Shown piece by piece: positions 1-10,507 of a stretch of DNA of 64,000 nucleotides. The DNA comes from Roridomyces roridus. Its lineage: Eukaryota > Basidiomycota > Agaricomycetes > Agaricales > Mycenaceae. The first letter of the stretch is position 1. The number at the start of each line of letters is the position of its first letter. The notes under the pieces are model-generated. The model worked only from the letters and a program-made list of their open reading frames with translations. It did no database searches and was not told where the DNA came from. A program made the position numbers and the translations under genes. The stretch spans positions 1-64,000 of the forward strand of contig JARKIF010000118.1 in the NCBI GenBank assembly GCA_029378245.1. The letters are read 5' to 3'.

Positions 1-519
1 CGCAATCCGCAAGGTCCGTACCTGCATAACATGTTGATGTTCAAGCCGAGCTCCGCAGAGCACCCTGGTTTGATTCGGGGCTGGGTCATGCACTGGCGCT
101 ACCTGTTTCGCCGCTTTTGATTCTCATTTTTTTTTTGGCCAGAATTAGCCCAAACCCCATTCAATGCTTGCATGAGCACGACCCAGAAGCGGAAGGTCCG
201 CACCTGCACTCTGCACTAATAGGTTGGCCAACATAGGGCGCGCTCGTTCGAATCGAGACTGGGAAGTACATGTCGCATATGATGTTTGTCTCCTTTTCCC
301 CGAGGAGTTGTCCCCAACGTCCGCTTCCCGCAGAAGTTCAACACAACATAATTTTTTAACCTACTTCTCACCAATTTTCATTCTGCGCTTGTGAACATCC
401 CGCAGTCTCCGGTTCATGAAAAGGAGTCGGGTTCATGCGAGGCAACAACGATGATCCGAATCGGACGACGTAGACCGACAGCTGGTGTGCTTGATACTAC
501 AGTAATACACACAACGCAC
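1..519. other. Gap with poly(T) run and tRNA-like hairpin
   Basis: No gene is recognised here. A T10 run lies at 127-136. An imperfect direct repeat of about 20 bp (around 8-27 and 188-210, sharing AAGGTCCG and ACCTGCA) flanks it, which looks like a degraded poly(A) retroinsertion on the minus strand. A hairpin with a tRNA T-arm-like loop, CTCG-TTCGAAT-CGAG, sits at 243-257, but no complete tRNA surrounds it. Confidence 0.4.
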
Positions 520-1637
520 TCAAAGAGTCCCATACCCATTATTCCCCAACCCCGTACTAGCCTGGTTAGTAATAATCGCTCCACTCGTCCCAAGACTCTG
601 GACACTGGCCACCACGAACGCATCAACCTGATCTCTCGGCGCCGCCCCCGCACTCGCCAAGACACTCGTAAACGCCGCCTGCGCAGTGAGCGTAGCCAAC
701 CCCTGACTCCCAGAGTTCCACGGTGCACTCAAGACGACGGCGCTCCCGACGGTGTTGGCTGCAGCCCCGTTGAGCACGCCGTCCTTGTTCGAGTCGAGGA
801 AGTTGCCTGAAGCAAAGACTTTTGGTTGGCGTTGATTTGGAAGTAGTCGTCTGATGCGCTGGTGGTGGAGGGTCCGGCGATGAAGTAGTTGCCGATGTCG
901 TGGCTGAACAAGCCGGAGGTGTCGGCGACGGTGAACGCTGCCTGGTAGTTGTATACAATCTGACGATATGTCGTGAGGAAATGAATGAAAACAAGATGAG
1001 ACGCACGTTGTTGATGTACTGCGTATTCGCCTTGGTCAACGGCTGGCGGTTATGTGCGCTGACCCAGAGGTTCCGATACCAAGTGGCCGGACCAGTTTCG
1101 AGGTGCGCACCAAATTGCTGGCCGATGGGGAGCGCGATGATGGAATTGGAGACGGTCACATTCACCGCACCAACCGCGTCGATCCCGTCAAACACCCCAA
1201 CGCGACTGAGCAATGGTCGAGAATAACGTTGGACGCCGTGCCCATATTGAACGCGCTCTTGCCTGTATCGGGGTCGAGGTTCCCCTGCCTCATGCGCAAA
1301 TTCCGGATGATGATATTCGACTTGCCGCTCGCCGAGATTTCACGTCCCATCAGTCCGATCCCGGGCGAAGGTGCCGTCTGCCCGTTGATCGTGAGGCTGC
1401 TGGACAGCGAGACGGGGGGAAGCGAGGACGAGTGTACCCGCTGACGGCGAATGTGATGTTGCGCCCCGAGACGCTGACGGCGTCCCGAAGGTGCCAGTAC
1501 CCGAGTCGGCCAAACTGGTTACGACGAAGGGTGTGGTGCCTCCGGTTGCGATGGAGCCAAAACCCCACTGCGCCGGTAAATGCGAGGGCAGAGACGGAGG
1601 GGATGAGGAAAGCGAGAAGGGCGAGGATGGGCGCCAT
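520..1637 (-). pseudogene. Secreted pectate lyase-like protein (PL1), frameshifted
   Basis: The protein starts with a signal peptide (MAPILALLAFLIPSVSALA) and, read across frames, matches the fungal PL1 right-handed beta-helix pectate lyase fold: AFTGAVGFG, DSGTGTFRDAVS, LTINGQTAPSPGIGL, NIIIRNLRMRQG, NVILDHCSV, NVTVSNSII, QYINNV, SGNFLDSNKDGVLNG. One ordinary intron of about 47 nt (near 955-1002) falls after the QYINN segment. No single frame is open throughout. At least six one-base shifts are needed, near 1560, 1486, 1435, 1415, 1200 and 815; most sit in short runs of one base, and they sum to zero. The gene is either a relic or intact with assembly indels. The peroxidase gene 5 kb away needs no such shifts, which favours decay without proving it. 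If functional, it would cleave pectic polysaccharides outside the cell by beta-elimination. Confidence 0.75.
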
Positions 1638-2905
1638 GAGGGATAATTGACATCCCTACATACGCTGGCTTTAAGCACGGATGAATTCCGGGGTAATGTT
1701 GAGCAGTGGATTGGACGTCGGGAGGCCACGAGATCGCAGAGAAATCATGTGAGGAAATAGCCTCCAGTGCAGTGGTGACCGGACCGGGTCGATGAGGGAT
1801 TCAAGTACAGCTGACACTGGAGCGACTCGACGAAATTGCACATGGGATCCCGGTGAGAAGTGTGAGCAAGGATGCGCGTGGCGGGATGCCAGATCAATGC
1901 CAGATGGTGGTGGGAAGAAAGGGACTTATCAATCAATCAATTGATCAATCAATGCGATATCAATCTGATGTCATCTCTTTCTTCTACTCCACCATCTCAA
2001 ACTGGCGCTTGACTGCTCTGCCTCGGATCCATCCCCTTGAACGTTTCTCAAACTCGAAAACAGGGAATATAAATGATTGCGCGAGCCAGGGAGGTCCTCG
2101 GGTCGAATGGAACCCCAGCGAGTGGCACTTAGTTATGGCATTGATGGCAGTCATGCCAGGCAGAACCGGCAAGGTCGAGCCTCTTGGAATCTTCACTCAG
2201 GCCTCATGATCTTTCACACTTGGCAGCCCCCCTTCTGCGCTCAGCCAGCCAGCAATCATTCGGATGGCGTTCCTTTCTGTCTTTCACTCGACCATCTCAA
2301 ACTGGCTCTACTTCACATATCTCTTCTACAGTGACTGGTGGATCATACAGGCAACCAGAAATCGGATTCAAAAAGCTCGGAAAGAATTGTTGCACTGAAA
2401 ATTCAAAAAACGTCGACAGCATGCCATGATGCTATGCACTCAGCCCGGATCGAACGGCAGGGAGTGGGCAGCGTTACAAGTAACGTTGTGAGACTTGAGA
2501 TTTGATGCAAGTGTCTCAGAAAGTGCAGTCTCAGCAAGAACCAAATACCAATGTTTGACAAATCTTCTTCTGCTTGTGGCCTACAAGCTCTCAAACTGAT
2601 GGTCCAGCGATGGAGACTAGGTCTCTTTTGCTGAATCCACCAATGTCACACTCACTGGTTCCGGCTCGGATGTATTTCTCGACTCTTTCAAATTTCCAAA
2701 GAGGGAAATCCAGAAAAATATTGATGAGTGGACCTCAAGGCGCTCCGCCCGGATCGAACGGCGGCTGGTGCAAGCGCTGGGAAGGGTTTGCTTGTAATGT
2801 CAGAGCAAGACGAAGGACACGATTTGTTATGCCCTTGGAAACTTCGGATCAAAGTCATTCACGTCTTTGTTCTGGTGGTTTTGTTCTGGTGGTATTCTAC
2901 TGGTG
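1638..2905. other. Intergenic region, no gene seen
   Basis: This holds the 5' flank of the PL1 relic and the 3' flank of the epimerase-like gene. Two diverged direct repeats occur: a phrase around CCATCTCAAACTGGC (about 1990 and 2291) and GCCCGGATCGAACGGC (about 2443 and 2747). The second resembles a tRNA T-loop in reverse, but no tRNA fold can be completed. No convincing coding region was found. Confidence 0.4.
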
Positions 2906-3984
2906 TCAAGCACTCGTCGCGCGCCAAGCCGCATAATAAATCCCCATCCCATCGACCAAGCTCGGTTTCCTCGCCGACCATCCCAACAAGGCGCTGCCAA
3001 GATACGGACGAACGAGTGCGGTGCTCTGTAACGCCTCTTCAAATGCTGCTCCCAAGTAAGTACCCAATTTGCCGAGTAGCAAAACAGAAAACGTACCATT
3101 TTCCGGAGATTTATACTCATACCCCTTGGCCCCAGAAACCTTGACTACCGTCTGCAATATATCATCCACGCTCTCTGTGCTTGGATTCGATGCATCGAAG
3201 ACCTTTCCTCCCAACATGGACGCCCGCTCCGCCACGCGCAAATAGAACTCGGCACAGTCATCGACATGGATCGTCGGGTACCTCCCCCCGGGCGTGCCCG
3301 GCCAAGTGATGGAACTCCCCTGTATACCCGCAGCAGCCGAGTCCGCGGCAGCCTTAAACAACGGCGCAAGCAACGACCCGCCCCTCCCATAAACCAACGA
3401 CGGACGCACGACGATCCCACACAACTCCTTACTTTGCAGCACAAGCTGCTCAAAGGGACGCGAGGTCATGAGTTCCATGGGCTTCGTAATGGGTGTCGTG
3501 TCGTTGACAATATTCGTGCGGCTGTCGCCGTGCATCCACGTCCCCGAGGTGTAGATATATGAAAGGAGGGGAGCACCGGTGGGCCTGAGGGTCTGGGTGG
3601 CGCTCACGACTCGGGCGAGTATCTCGCGGGTTTGGAGGCTGCCTGGGAGGGCTTCGATTATAAGATCGAGGGAGGCGATGAGTGGGATCCAGGCGTCCGA
3701 GTCGGCGTCGCCCAGGATTGGGATAACTGTCGCCCGGCGTGGGTCGGTGCTCAGCGAGGGGTGTGCTCAGCAGGTAAGGCAAGAGCAAATTCACCTTCTT
3801 CAGCGGCTAGCGTCTTGGCTTTACTCTCGCTGCGGGCCAGGCCGTAGATCGTGTGTCCCCCGCGGACAAGGGCTTGGGCGATGGGGAACCCGACGGATCC
3901 TGTGGCACTTTTGTGGGACAGTTCAATATACGCAGGCACGGTCCTGAAATGGTACTAGGCCTACCCGAGGATGAGGACTTTCAT
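2906..3984 (-). CDS. NAD(P)-binding Rossmann protein, atypical SDR/epimerase family
   Basis: The N-terminus MKVLILG is encoded by a 20-nt first exon (3984-3965) joined across an intron (3964-3908) to GATGSVGFPIAQALVRGGH. This forms the GxTGxxG dinucleotide loop of the NmrA/extended SDR group. Later motifs are GLARSESKAKTLAAEE, SYIYTSGTWMHGDS, VVRPSLVYGRGGS and HVDDCAEFYL, as in NAD-dependent epimerase/dehydratase-like proteins. A second intron lies near 3750-3797, but its acceptor is uncertain because the 45-nt choice breaks the frame and the in-frame choice is only 29 nt. A 51-nt stretch near 3060-3110 has GT...AG ends, is open in frame, and is probably a third intron. The substrate cannot be read from the sequence. 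The protein is probably a cytosolic oxidoreductase, and no operon-like context applies. Confidence 0.75.
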
Positions 3985-4875
3985 TCGTTTGCTTAGGCTG
4001 AGGAGACATGTGGGATGCACACAGTCCTCATAAGTACCCACATTATATCCAAATTTACATGATTTCTTCCCATGTATTGTATCCGAGCGACGGCAGCGAT
4101 GGAGCATCATTGTCTTGCAGCTGAATGAAAAACGTTAGACACAAATCGACATCGCATTCATATTCGGGCCGAGAACCTCAGGCCGAAGAATGAGGGAGAG
4201 GTGATGTCTCGGGGTCGTCATTATGGAGTTGGATGCCACCGGCAGTGCCTGGCAAGGCTTGGAGCATCTTTGGGGTCCTCACATTTTTGTGTCTAACGTT
4301 GTTCATTCAGCTGTGAAACTCCCAGGGAACAGCGCCGGCTGTCGCAACGGAACGGAGCAGCAATGCTGCACTCATTCGGATTTTCACTTGGCGCGCTGAT
4401 GGTCGAATTCACTTCACGGAGCGCTGGGAGAGCAACTGTCAGAATTGACCTACTATTTGCTATGGGGTTAACTTACTCCCTTTTTTTTTTTTTGGCTAGA
4501 CTCGAAACACTCGCTGCCGGGACGGCCTATCTCCTATCTTGGTCCGAGCAAGTCCTAAGAGTTCAAAGTGAAATCGTATGGCCTGTGATGCATGTGATGG
4601 TTCAAACTGATCTCATTCTCTCGACTAACGTGCTTGGGCTTGAGCCTCGTGTATGTCAAATTGATGTCAAAGCAAATATTTTCGAGCCATGGCCCCAGGC
4701 CGCAAATGGTGCCGAACCTCCGGCGTCCCACCAGCGACACGAGATGTGAGCGGAGGTCTATAAGACATGGGTCCCGAGTTGTGGTTCCGATACCAAGCCA
4801 TTGGTACTTGGACTCGGCAGCTGGCACTGCTCTCAGAAACGGCCCAGTGGAACGAGATCCAGGAATCGGCTTGAT

Positions 4876-4950
4876 CTCGGCATTGCATCGCACTCCCTTT
4901 TTTTTTTTTGGAGCGTTCGGAATAATACAACTCGGCATTGGCATCGCACT
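4876..4950 (-). mobile_element. 36-bp poly(A) retroinsertion with 19-20 bp target duplication
   Basis: CTCGGCATTGCATCGCACT (4876-4894) is repeated with one extra G as CTCGGCATTGGCATCGCACT (4931-4950). The 36 bp between them read on the minus strand as about 21 bp ending GAACGCTCC followed by A12 and GGG. This is the signature of a severely 5'-truncated retroposed RNA with target-site duplication. The element ending at 22221 carries a similar 3' end (AACACTCC before its poly(A)), so both may share one machinery. Confidence 0.65.
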
Positions 4951-5930
4951 GAGCCATCATTGATCAAAATCAATGACGCGGCCTTCTTCCTTGCTTCTTC
5001 TTCCTCTCTCTCTCCCGCATCCACCTGGCACGCTGCTACTCCTTTTCTCTGGCATATAATCTCTCTCCACTCATTCTAACCTAGCTCTGAGCCTTGCCTG
5101 AGCCTTCGCCGGCCGGAGCTTTCCATTCATTCGAAATTTTCTCGAGCCTCCTGTGAACCGCCGAGTCCACTTACGACACTGTCTCGCTTCCTCCTTGGCA
5201 ATGGGTCTTCTCGAACTGCGTTCTCAGCCCGTTCTTCCTCAGCTACTCTTTCAGTCTCCCGCTACCCACGGATTACTGATTCCACAATCTGGCCGTGAGC
5301 CCAAACCTTCGGGAACGTAACCCTCGGTCTGGCTACGCGCCAATTCCGTGCGTCTGATATCCAACTCGCAAGACATGCACGACTAAATTCGGCTCCGGCA
5401 CATCAGGTATACTCACGCTGCTTGGGAAAGGTGCCGGCCACATTTCTTGCCGCGAGAAGGAAAAGCTAATGCGATTCATCTTGCTCGCAGGGTTATGGGA
5501 GCGTTCAAGGGCTGTAATCTTAGCAGAGGTCATTAGGTCCAAGCAATTCTTTCAAGTTTCGCATTGATTAGTTTTCAGACTCGGGACGTCTTCACCGGGT
5601 CCATGGAAGGGTATCCCCGACTTTCGGGTGCACTGCGGCCTTCGTTTCCCCGGATCCACCAGCTTGGCGCCCTACCCCTGATTCCCTCGTGCCACCTATT
5701 TTTGCGCTGCATCAGTTATTTTTGCCACTTTTTTGTGGGAATTACCATCACAGACAATAGCCGATGTTTTTCCCAGCTCTAGAGTCGTGGAGTCCAGTGC
5801 ATCGGTAGCGCGCAGCCGACCATTGAATGCTTTACATTTGGCGTTTCCGGGCAACACGCTCCATCCGAACCGAGGGCGTTTTTCTGTGAAAAAATCAGGG
5901 TGCGTTCTCATCTCTGAGCTTGTTTCGAGG

Positions 5931-5937
5931 TATAAAA
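5931..5937 (+). promoter_or_regulatory. TATA box of the class II peroxidase gene
   Basis: TATAAAA lies 65 bp upstream of the peroxidase ATG at 5996, a normal distance for a fungal TATA promoter. Confidence 0.6.
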
Positions 5938-5995
5938 TGTTGGGTGCAGTCCACCCATATCTCCAGGTTCCTACATCTGGTCCTTCACTGGTAGC

Positions 5996-7638
5996 ATGTT
6001 CTCGACAACTCTTGTCCTGCTCGCGAGTCTTGCGTCTACTTACGGGGGTTTGTCCTCCGTCTCCCAACAATGTTCCCTCGAAACTCACGCGTTCTGTTGC
6101 AGCGGCTCTGAACCGTCGTGTGACGTGCGCGACGGGACAGACGACGGCCAACGCGGCCTGCTGCGCTCTCTTCCCCGTCCTCGAGGACATCCAGGCGAAT
6201 ATGTTTGCTGGCGACACCTGCTCCGATGCCGCGCACACCACTGTATGCATATCCTCTCGCTCGCAGACTATGCAATCTCATATTTGACCCACAGCTCCGT
6301 GTGGCTTTCCACGACGCCATCGGGTTCTCGTTGACCAACCCCAGCTTCGGGTACCTCCCCTCTTCTTTTCCTCGGGATGGGGGCTAATGTTGATGTAGTA
6401 CCGGCGCTGACGGCTCCATCTTCATCTTTGGACAGACTGAACTCGGCTTCGACTCCAACCTCGGCATTGCTGACGCTTTCAACCTCGAGGTTCCGTTCAT
6501 TAACAAGCGTACGTCCTTGGCTCCAAGAGGAAGGATGTCCCACTGAATTTCCGCAGACAACATCTCGGTTGCCGACTTGTATGCCCAGTCCCAGCCGGAC
6601 TCTTTGTTTTCATTGACACCGTTGTAGCATTCAATTCGCTGCCACTGTCGGCCTGACCAAGTGCCCTGGTATCCTTCAACCGCCGTTCATGTTTGGTCGC
6701 AAGGATGCTACTTTTGGTGCACCGGATGGAACTGTTCCCGAACGTGAGTGCTTTTATATCTCGTTGTCTACACGGACTGAATGAGCAATAGCTTTCCAGA
6801 ACGTCGATGTGATCCTTGCCCGCATGGCAGATGCCGGTCTCTCTGCAGCGGAGACCGTCGCTCTCCTTGCCTCGTACGACATCCTTCCCCTACTTGGCCT
6901 AATAGCTGACATCGCCAAAGGCACTCCATCGCTGGCGCTGACGATGTCGACCCGACCAAGTCTGGCTTGCCCTTCGACTCGACTCCCTCTCTCTTCGACA
7001 CCCAATTCTTCGTCGAGACTCAACTCCGCGGGACCTCCTTCCCGGGATCGAGCGGCAACCAGGGCGAAGTCATGTCCGGCATCGCTGGCGAGCTCCGTCT
7101 CCAATCCGACCACCTCCTCGCCCGCGACACGGCCACCAACTGCCTCTGGCAAGCCAACGTAAACAACCAAGCACACATGGCGCAGAGGTTGGACTATTGC
7201 TAAAAACACGGAACATGACTGACGATGTGGTGCAGCTTCCAAGCCGCCTTTGCCAAGATGCAGAACTTGGGACAGAAGGGGCTCATCGACTGCAGTGACG
7301 TCATCCCGAGGGTGATCCCTCTCCCGGCAGCCCAAGCACAGGCGTTCTTCCCTCCTGGGTTGACCCACTCGAATGTCGAGCAGGCGTGTGCGACTTCGGC
7401 GTTCCCGAACCTCCCCACCGCACCTGGCGCGGCGGCGACCCTACCCCAGATGTAAGTTTCTTTTTTCCTCCGGCGTACCATGAAGACAGTGAACTGACCT
7501 TTGATTCAGTGTCCAGAACCCGCTCACCCAGGGTGACTGCGATGACGACGGCACTGGTGAGTACTCACTATTCCACCACGAATACACACCCTGACCGAGT
7601 GATGTTCCACAGGCTGTATCATCGCCGGCTTTACTTGA
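5996..7638 (+). CDS. Secreted class II heme peroxidase, generic-peroxidase type
   Basis: Eleven exons with ten short GT-AG introns give a complete protein. It starts with a signal peptide ([17 protein letters not shown]), then the N-terminal cysteine region ([20 protein letters not shown]). The distal heme pocket [12 protein letters not shown] keeps the catalytic Arg and His. GADGS is the Ca2+ site, and [14 protein letters not shown] carries the proximal His, whose codon is rebuilt across an intron. [11 protein letters not shown] and [10 protein letters not shown] follow. Compared with known versatile and manganese peroxidases, the Mn2+-binding acids are incomplete (CSDAAHTT in place of CGEEVHES; only the Asp after the proximal His remains), and the surface Trp before LLASH is Ala. 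It therefore looks like a generic peroxidase oxidising small phenols at the heme edge with H2O2, not a manganese or lignin peroxidase. The C-terminus CIIAGFT is encoded by the last tiny exon. A TATA box lies 65 bp upstream. Confidence 0.92.
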
Positions 7639-8313
7639 GTATTTTAGTATTTATACATCTGGCTACCTCTCTTCATCACGGTGTCATTCATGTTTCTGTT
7701 TTCGGGAATAGCAATAGATTTGAACGTCGAATTCGAACGCCCTGTGTGACGGAATCGACCGATTTACACCTATGAAAATGTAGGCGATCCCAATACACAA
7801 GTGTCTGCAGACGCGAGCCTGATGTGCTCGCAATGGCGGTATGAAGGTGCCGTGGAAAATTGAACGCTGCCGAACCCAGCCGAGCACAGATCACAGATCA
7901 GTTCCATCACTACATAGTCACATGATCCCCCCGCCTGTCATTCGCCACCATGTCGCCAATGCGCCATACGCTTGCACCGACCCTGAGCTTCGTTGCAAGC
8001 GCATTCTCGCCTTCTCTGTGGAATATCCGTCGGAATCTGAGCTTGGTCTTGTCATGCATCCGACGATCCGGCGTCCGCGGATACTTGGCCCGTATGTAGC
8101 TGGCTGGAATCATTTCTTCCTCTCGGACTAGGTGTGTGCACCTAGTGTCTTCATATCATTAGTTCTCCTCATTCCACCTTTTAGCTCCCGCTAAAATGAA
8201 AAATTAGAACCTTCCTCCCGTCCACTTTGCATCTCGTCAAAACATGCGCTCGCCACGAGCCTCGTATGATATCTACCCTCGAATTCGACCTACTCCCCTC
8301 ATACTCCCCGCCC
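7639..8313. other. Intergenic, no gene seen
   Basis: This holds the 3' flank of the peroxidase gene and the promoter side of the transporter gene. No supported coding region or repeat was seen. An in-frame ATG at 8266 could extend the transporter by 16 residues. Confidence 0.4.
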
Positions 8314-10215
8314 ATGGAAACAGAGGCCTCCTCCGTCACTTGTGCTCCCGCTCCAGAACCCGAGAAGTCTCCGGACAAAGAGGCCAGCGATGCGGTCGAA
8401 TACCCGACTGGAGCGAGATTCGCGTTTATAATCCTCGCTATTTCTCTCGCCCTCTTCCTCGTATCTCTGGCAAGTTTCTCGATATACTATGGTACCCGTA
8501 GGGACTAATCATGGATCCATCCAGGACAGTACCATCATTGCCGTCGCCATCGTGTGTGACCCGTCTGCTCTGAACATTTTGCTCATGCATTCGTTAGCCC
8601 AAAATCACAGATCAGTTTCATAGTCTCGACGACGTGGGCTGGTGCGTTGTCTTTCCCCACTCTCTCATTCCCACTCATCCCCCGCAGGTACGGAAGCGCT
8701 TACCTCCTCGGTACAGCCGCATTTCAGCTGTTCTTCGGCCGCCTCTACTCCTTCCTCTCCGTCAAACGTGTATTCCTCTCCTCGTTATGCATATTTGAAA
8801 TCGGCTCCCTGGTCTGCGCCATCGCGCCTTCATCAAACGCACTCATCGCTGGACGCGCCATTGCGGGACTCGCCAACGCCGGCGTCCTCACCGGAATCTT
8901 CGTCATCATCGCAGACTCGGTACCTCTGGAACGAAGGCCGTTCCATAGTGGTGCGCTTGGGGCCACCTATGGGGTTGCTAGTGTCTCGGGCCCATTGCTC
9001 GGCGGTGTGTTGACCGATAAAGTGTCTTGGAGATGGTACGTCCGTCTAGCGCTGTATTTTGAAGATGTACCAATGATGTACAGGTGCTTCTATATCAATC
9101 TGCCGCTGACCGCCGCCGTGATTGCTTGTATCGCTGTGTTGTTCAAAGACCCACAGGTTAGGCGTGTCGAGTCGATGTCTCTGGCTCGACGGGTTACCAA
9201 GTTGGACCCGTGGGGTACGGTGAGCTTGGCCCGATCTGACTGTATATTGGCGTTGAATTCAAGATCAGGCCGTATTTATGCCGGCCATTACATCCCTCCT
9301 CCTCGCGCTCCAGTGGGGAGGTTCGAAGTATCAATGGCAGAACCCCCGCATCATCGTGCTCTTCATTCTCTTCGCACTCCTCACAGTCATGTTCGTCGTA
9401 ATCCAAATTTGGAAGCAAGACGAGGCGACGGTCCCACCGCGTATTATGAAGCAACGCACCATCCTCGCCGCTGCCGCGTTCATCTTTTGTCTCGGAGGAT
9501 CGGTGTTTACTACGATCTATTTCGTGCGTCCCCTCCGTCTCTCCGGTCGATACCTAATCCTTTGAAGTTACCGCTGTATTTCCAAGCCATCAAAGGCGTC
9601 ACCGCCGTCCGCTCCGGCGTCGACAACATTCCTTTCGTCGTGGCTCTCAGCGGCGGATGCCTCGTCACCGGCGCGCTCGTCTCGCGGCTAGGATATTACA
9701 ACCCACCTATGCTGCTCTCCGTCCTCCTCACGTCCGTCGGCGGCAGTCTGATATCCACATTCGACAGAGACACGCCTCCGGCACGCTGGATTTCATATCA
9801 GATCGTTTATGGGTTGGGCGTGGGATGCGGTATTCAGCAGGGTATTATGGCTGCGCAGGCTGTGTTGATGGACGGGGATGTGCCTGTTGGGACGACGATC
9901 ATGTTGTTTATGCAGCTTCTCGGCGGCGCGATCTTCGTCTCTGCGGGACAAACTGTATTCCAGAACCGCCTCCTCACAGGCCTCGCCACACATGTTCCCG
10001 GCGTAGATCCGCAACTCGTTTTCGACGCAGGTGCGACGAATCTGCGGTCCGTGGCACCGATGGAGCTGCTAGCGTCGGTGTTGGAGGTGTACAATGACGC
10101 GCTGAGGGCGGTCTACTATCTCGTTGTTGCGTTGGCGGGACTTTCGATTTTCGGTGCGCTTGGATGTGAATGGAGGAGTGTGAAGGGGAAAGGGGTGAGT
10201 CATGCTGCGCTTTAG
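8314..10215 (+). CDS. MFS transporter, DHA2-like drug/metabolite efflux family
   Basis: The multi-exon gene encodes a hydrophilic N-terminus (METEASS...) and about 14 membrane segments. Motifs fit drug:H+ antiporters of the DHA2 type: DSTIIAVAI after the first membrane helix, the motif A region FGRLYSFLSVKRVFL between helices 2 and 3, GRAIAGLANAGVLTG, the antiporter-like GPLLGGVLTD, then SWRWCFYINLPL. Helices continue through GVGCGIQQGIMAAQ and the final AVYYLVVALAGLSIFGALG. Introns occur after LFLVSL, after AVAI, after TTWAG, after SWRW, after DPWGT (followed by AVFMPAITSLLLALQWGG) and after TTIYF. The start at 8314 (CCCATGG) is chosen over an in-frame ATG at 8266. It probably sits in the plasma membrane and exports small toxic or secondary compounds; the substrate is unknown. 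Confidence 0.88.
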
Positions 10216-10433
10216 ATTACGAGATTCAGTTCCGTTGGCTGTGTACTTGATTTTATTATGTCAGAATCCTGGTGGTAGTTGGAGCAAAAGCCGAAAGCGG
10301 ACGGTGGACAAGCCATTGTTCGTCGATCGGATTGACCCGTTTCAACATAAGTGCCATCATCTTTGACCTTGGCCTTGTCCCGTGCACAGCTCGCTTGTGC
10401 TATTCTGTTGAACACAATGGGCCCGAGACTGAC

Positions 10434-10440
10434 TATATAA
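10434..10440 (+). promoter_or_regulatory. TATA box of first tandem paralog
   Basis: TATATAA lies 68 bp upstream of the ATG at 10508. The 170 bp upstream resemble the promoter of the second paralog: shared AGTTGGAGC, AAGCCGAAAGCG/AAGTCGAAAGCG, TCGTCGAT and GACCCGTTT phrases. Confidence 0.55.
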
Positions 10441-10507
10441 AGGGGTGTCAACTCTGTCTCTCTCTCTCTTATTCCTGATTCCTCTACCCATCCCCCCTCT
10501 TCCCAAC

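Larger units (their letters stand above)
3985..5995. other. Two-kilobase intergenic region with poly(T) insertions
   Basis: No gene was recognised. Poly(T) runs at 4481-4493 and 4898-4909 look like minus-strand poly(A) tails. The second is part of a 36-bp insertion with a long target duplication (separate entry). The right end is the promoter of the class II peroxidase gene. Confidence 0.45.

Noticed and set aside
623..1213. Long minus-strand frame as a complete protein
   Set aside because: Only its first part matches the lyase; after the intron at about 955-1002 the same frame is nonsense.
800..1600. Frame changes in the PL1 gene explained by tiny introns
   Set aside because: The changes are single-base, with no GT-AG pairs at those sites, and the protein alignment leaves no residues to splice out.
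2437..2765. Two GCCCGGATCGAACGGC motifs as tRNA genes on the minus strand
   Set aside because: They resemble a T-loop, but the T-stems do not pair properly and no acceptor or anticodon arm is present.
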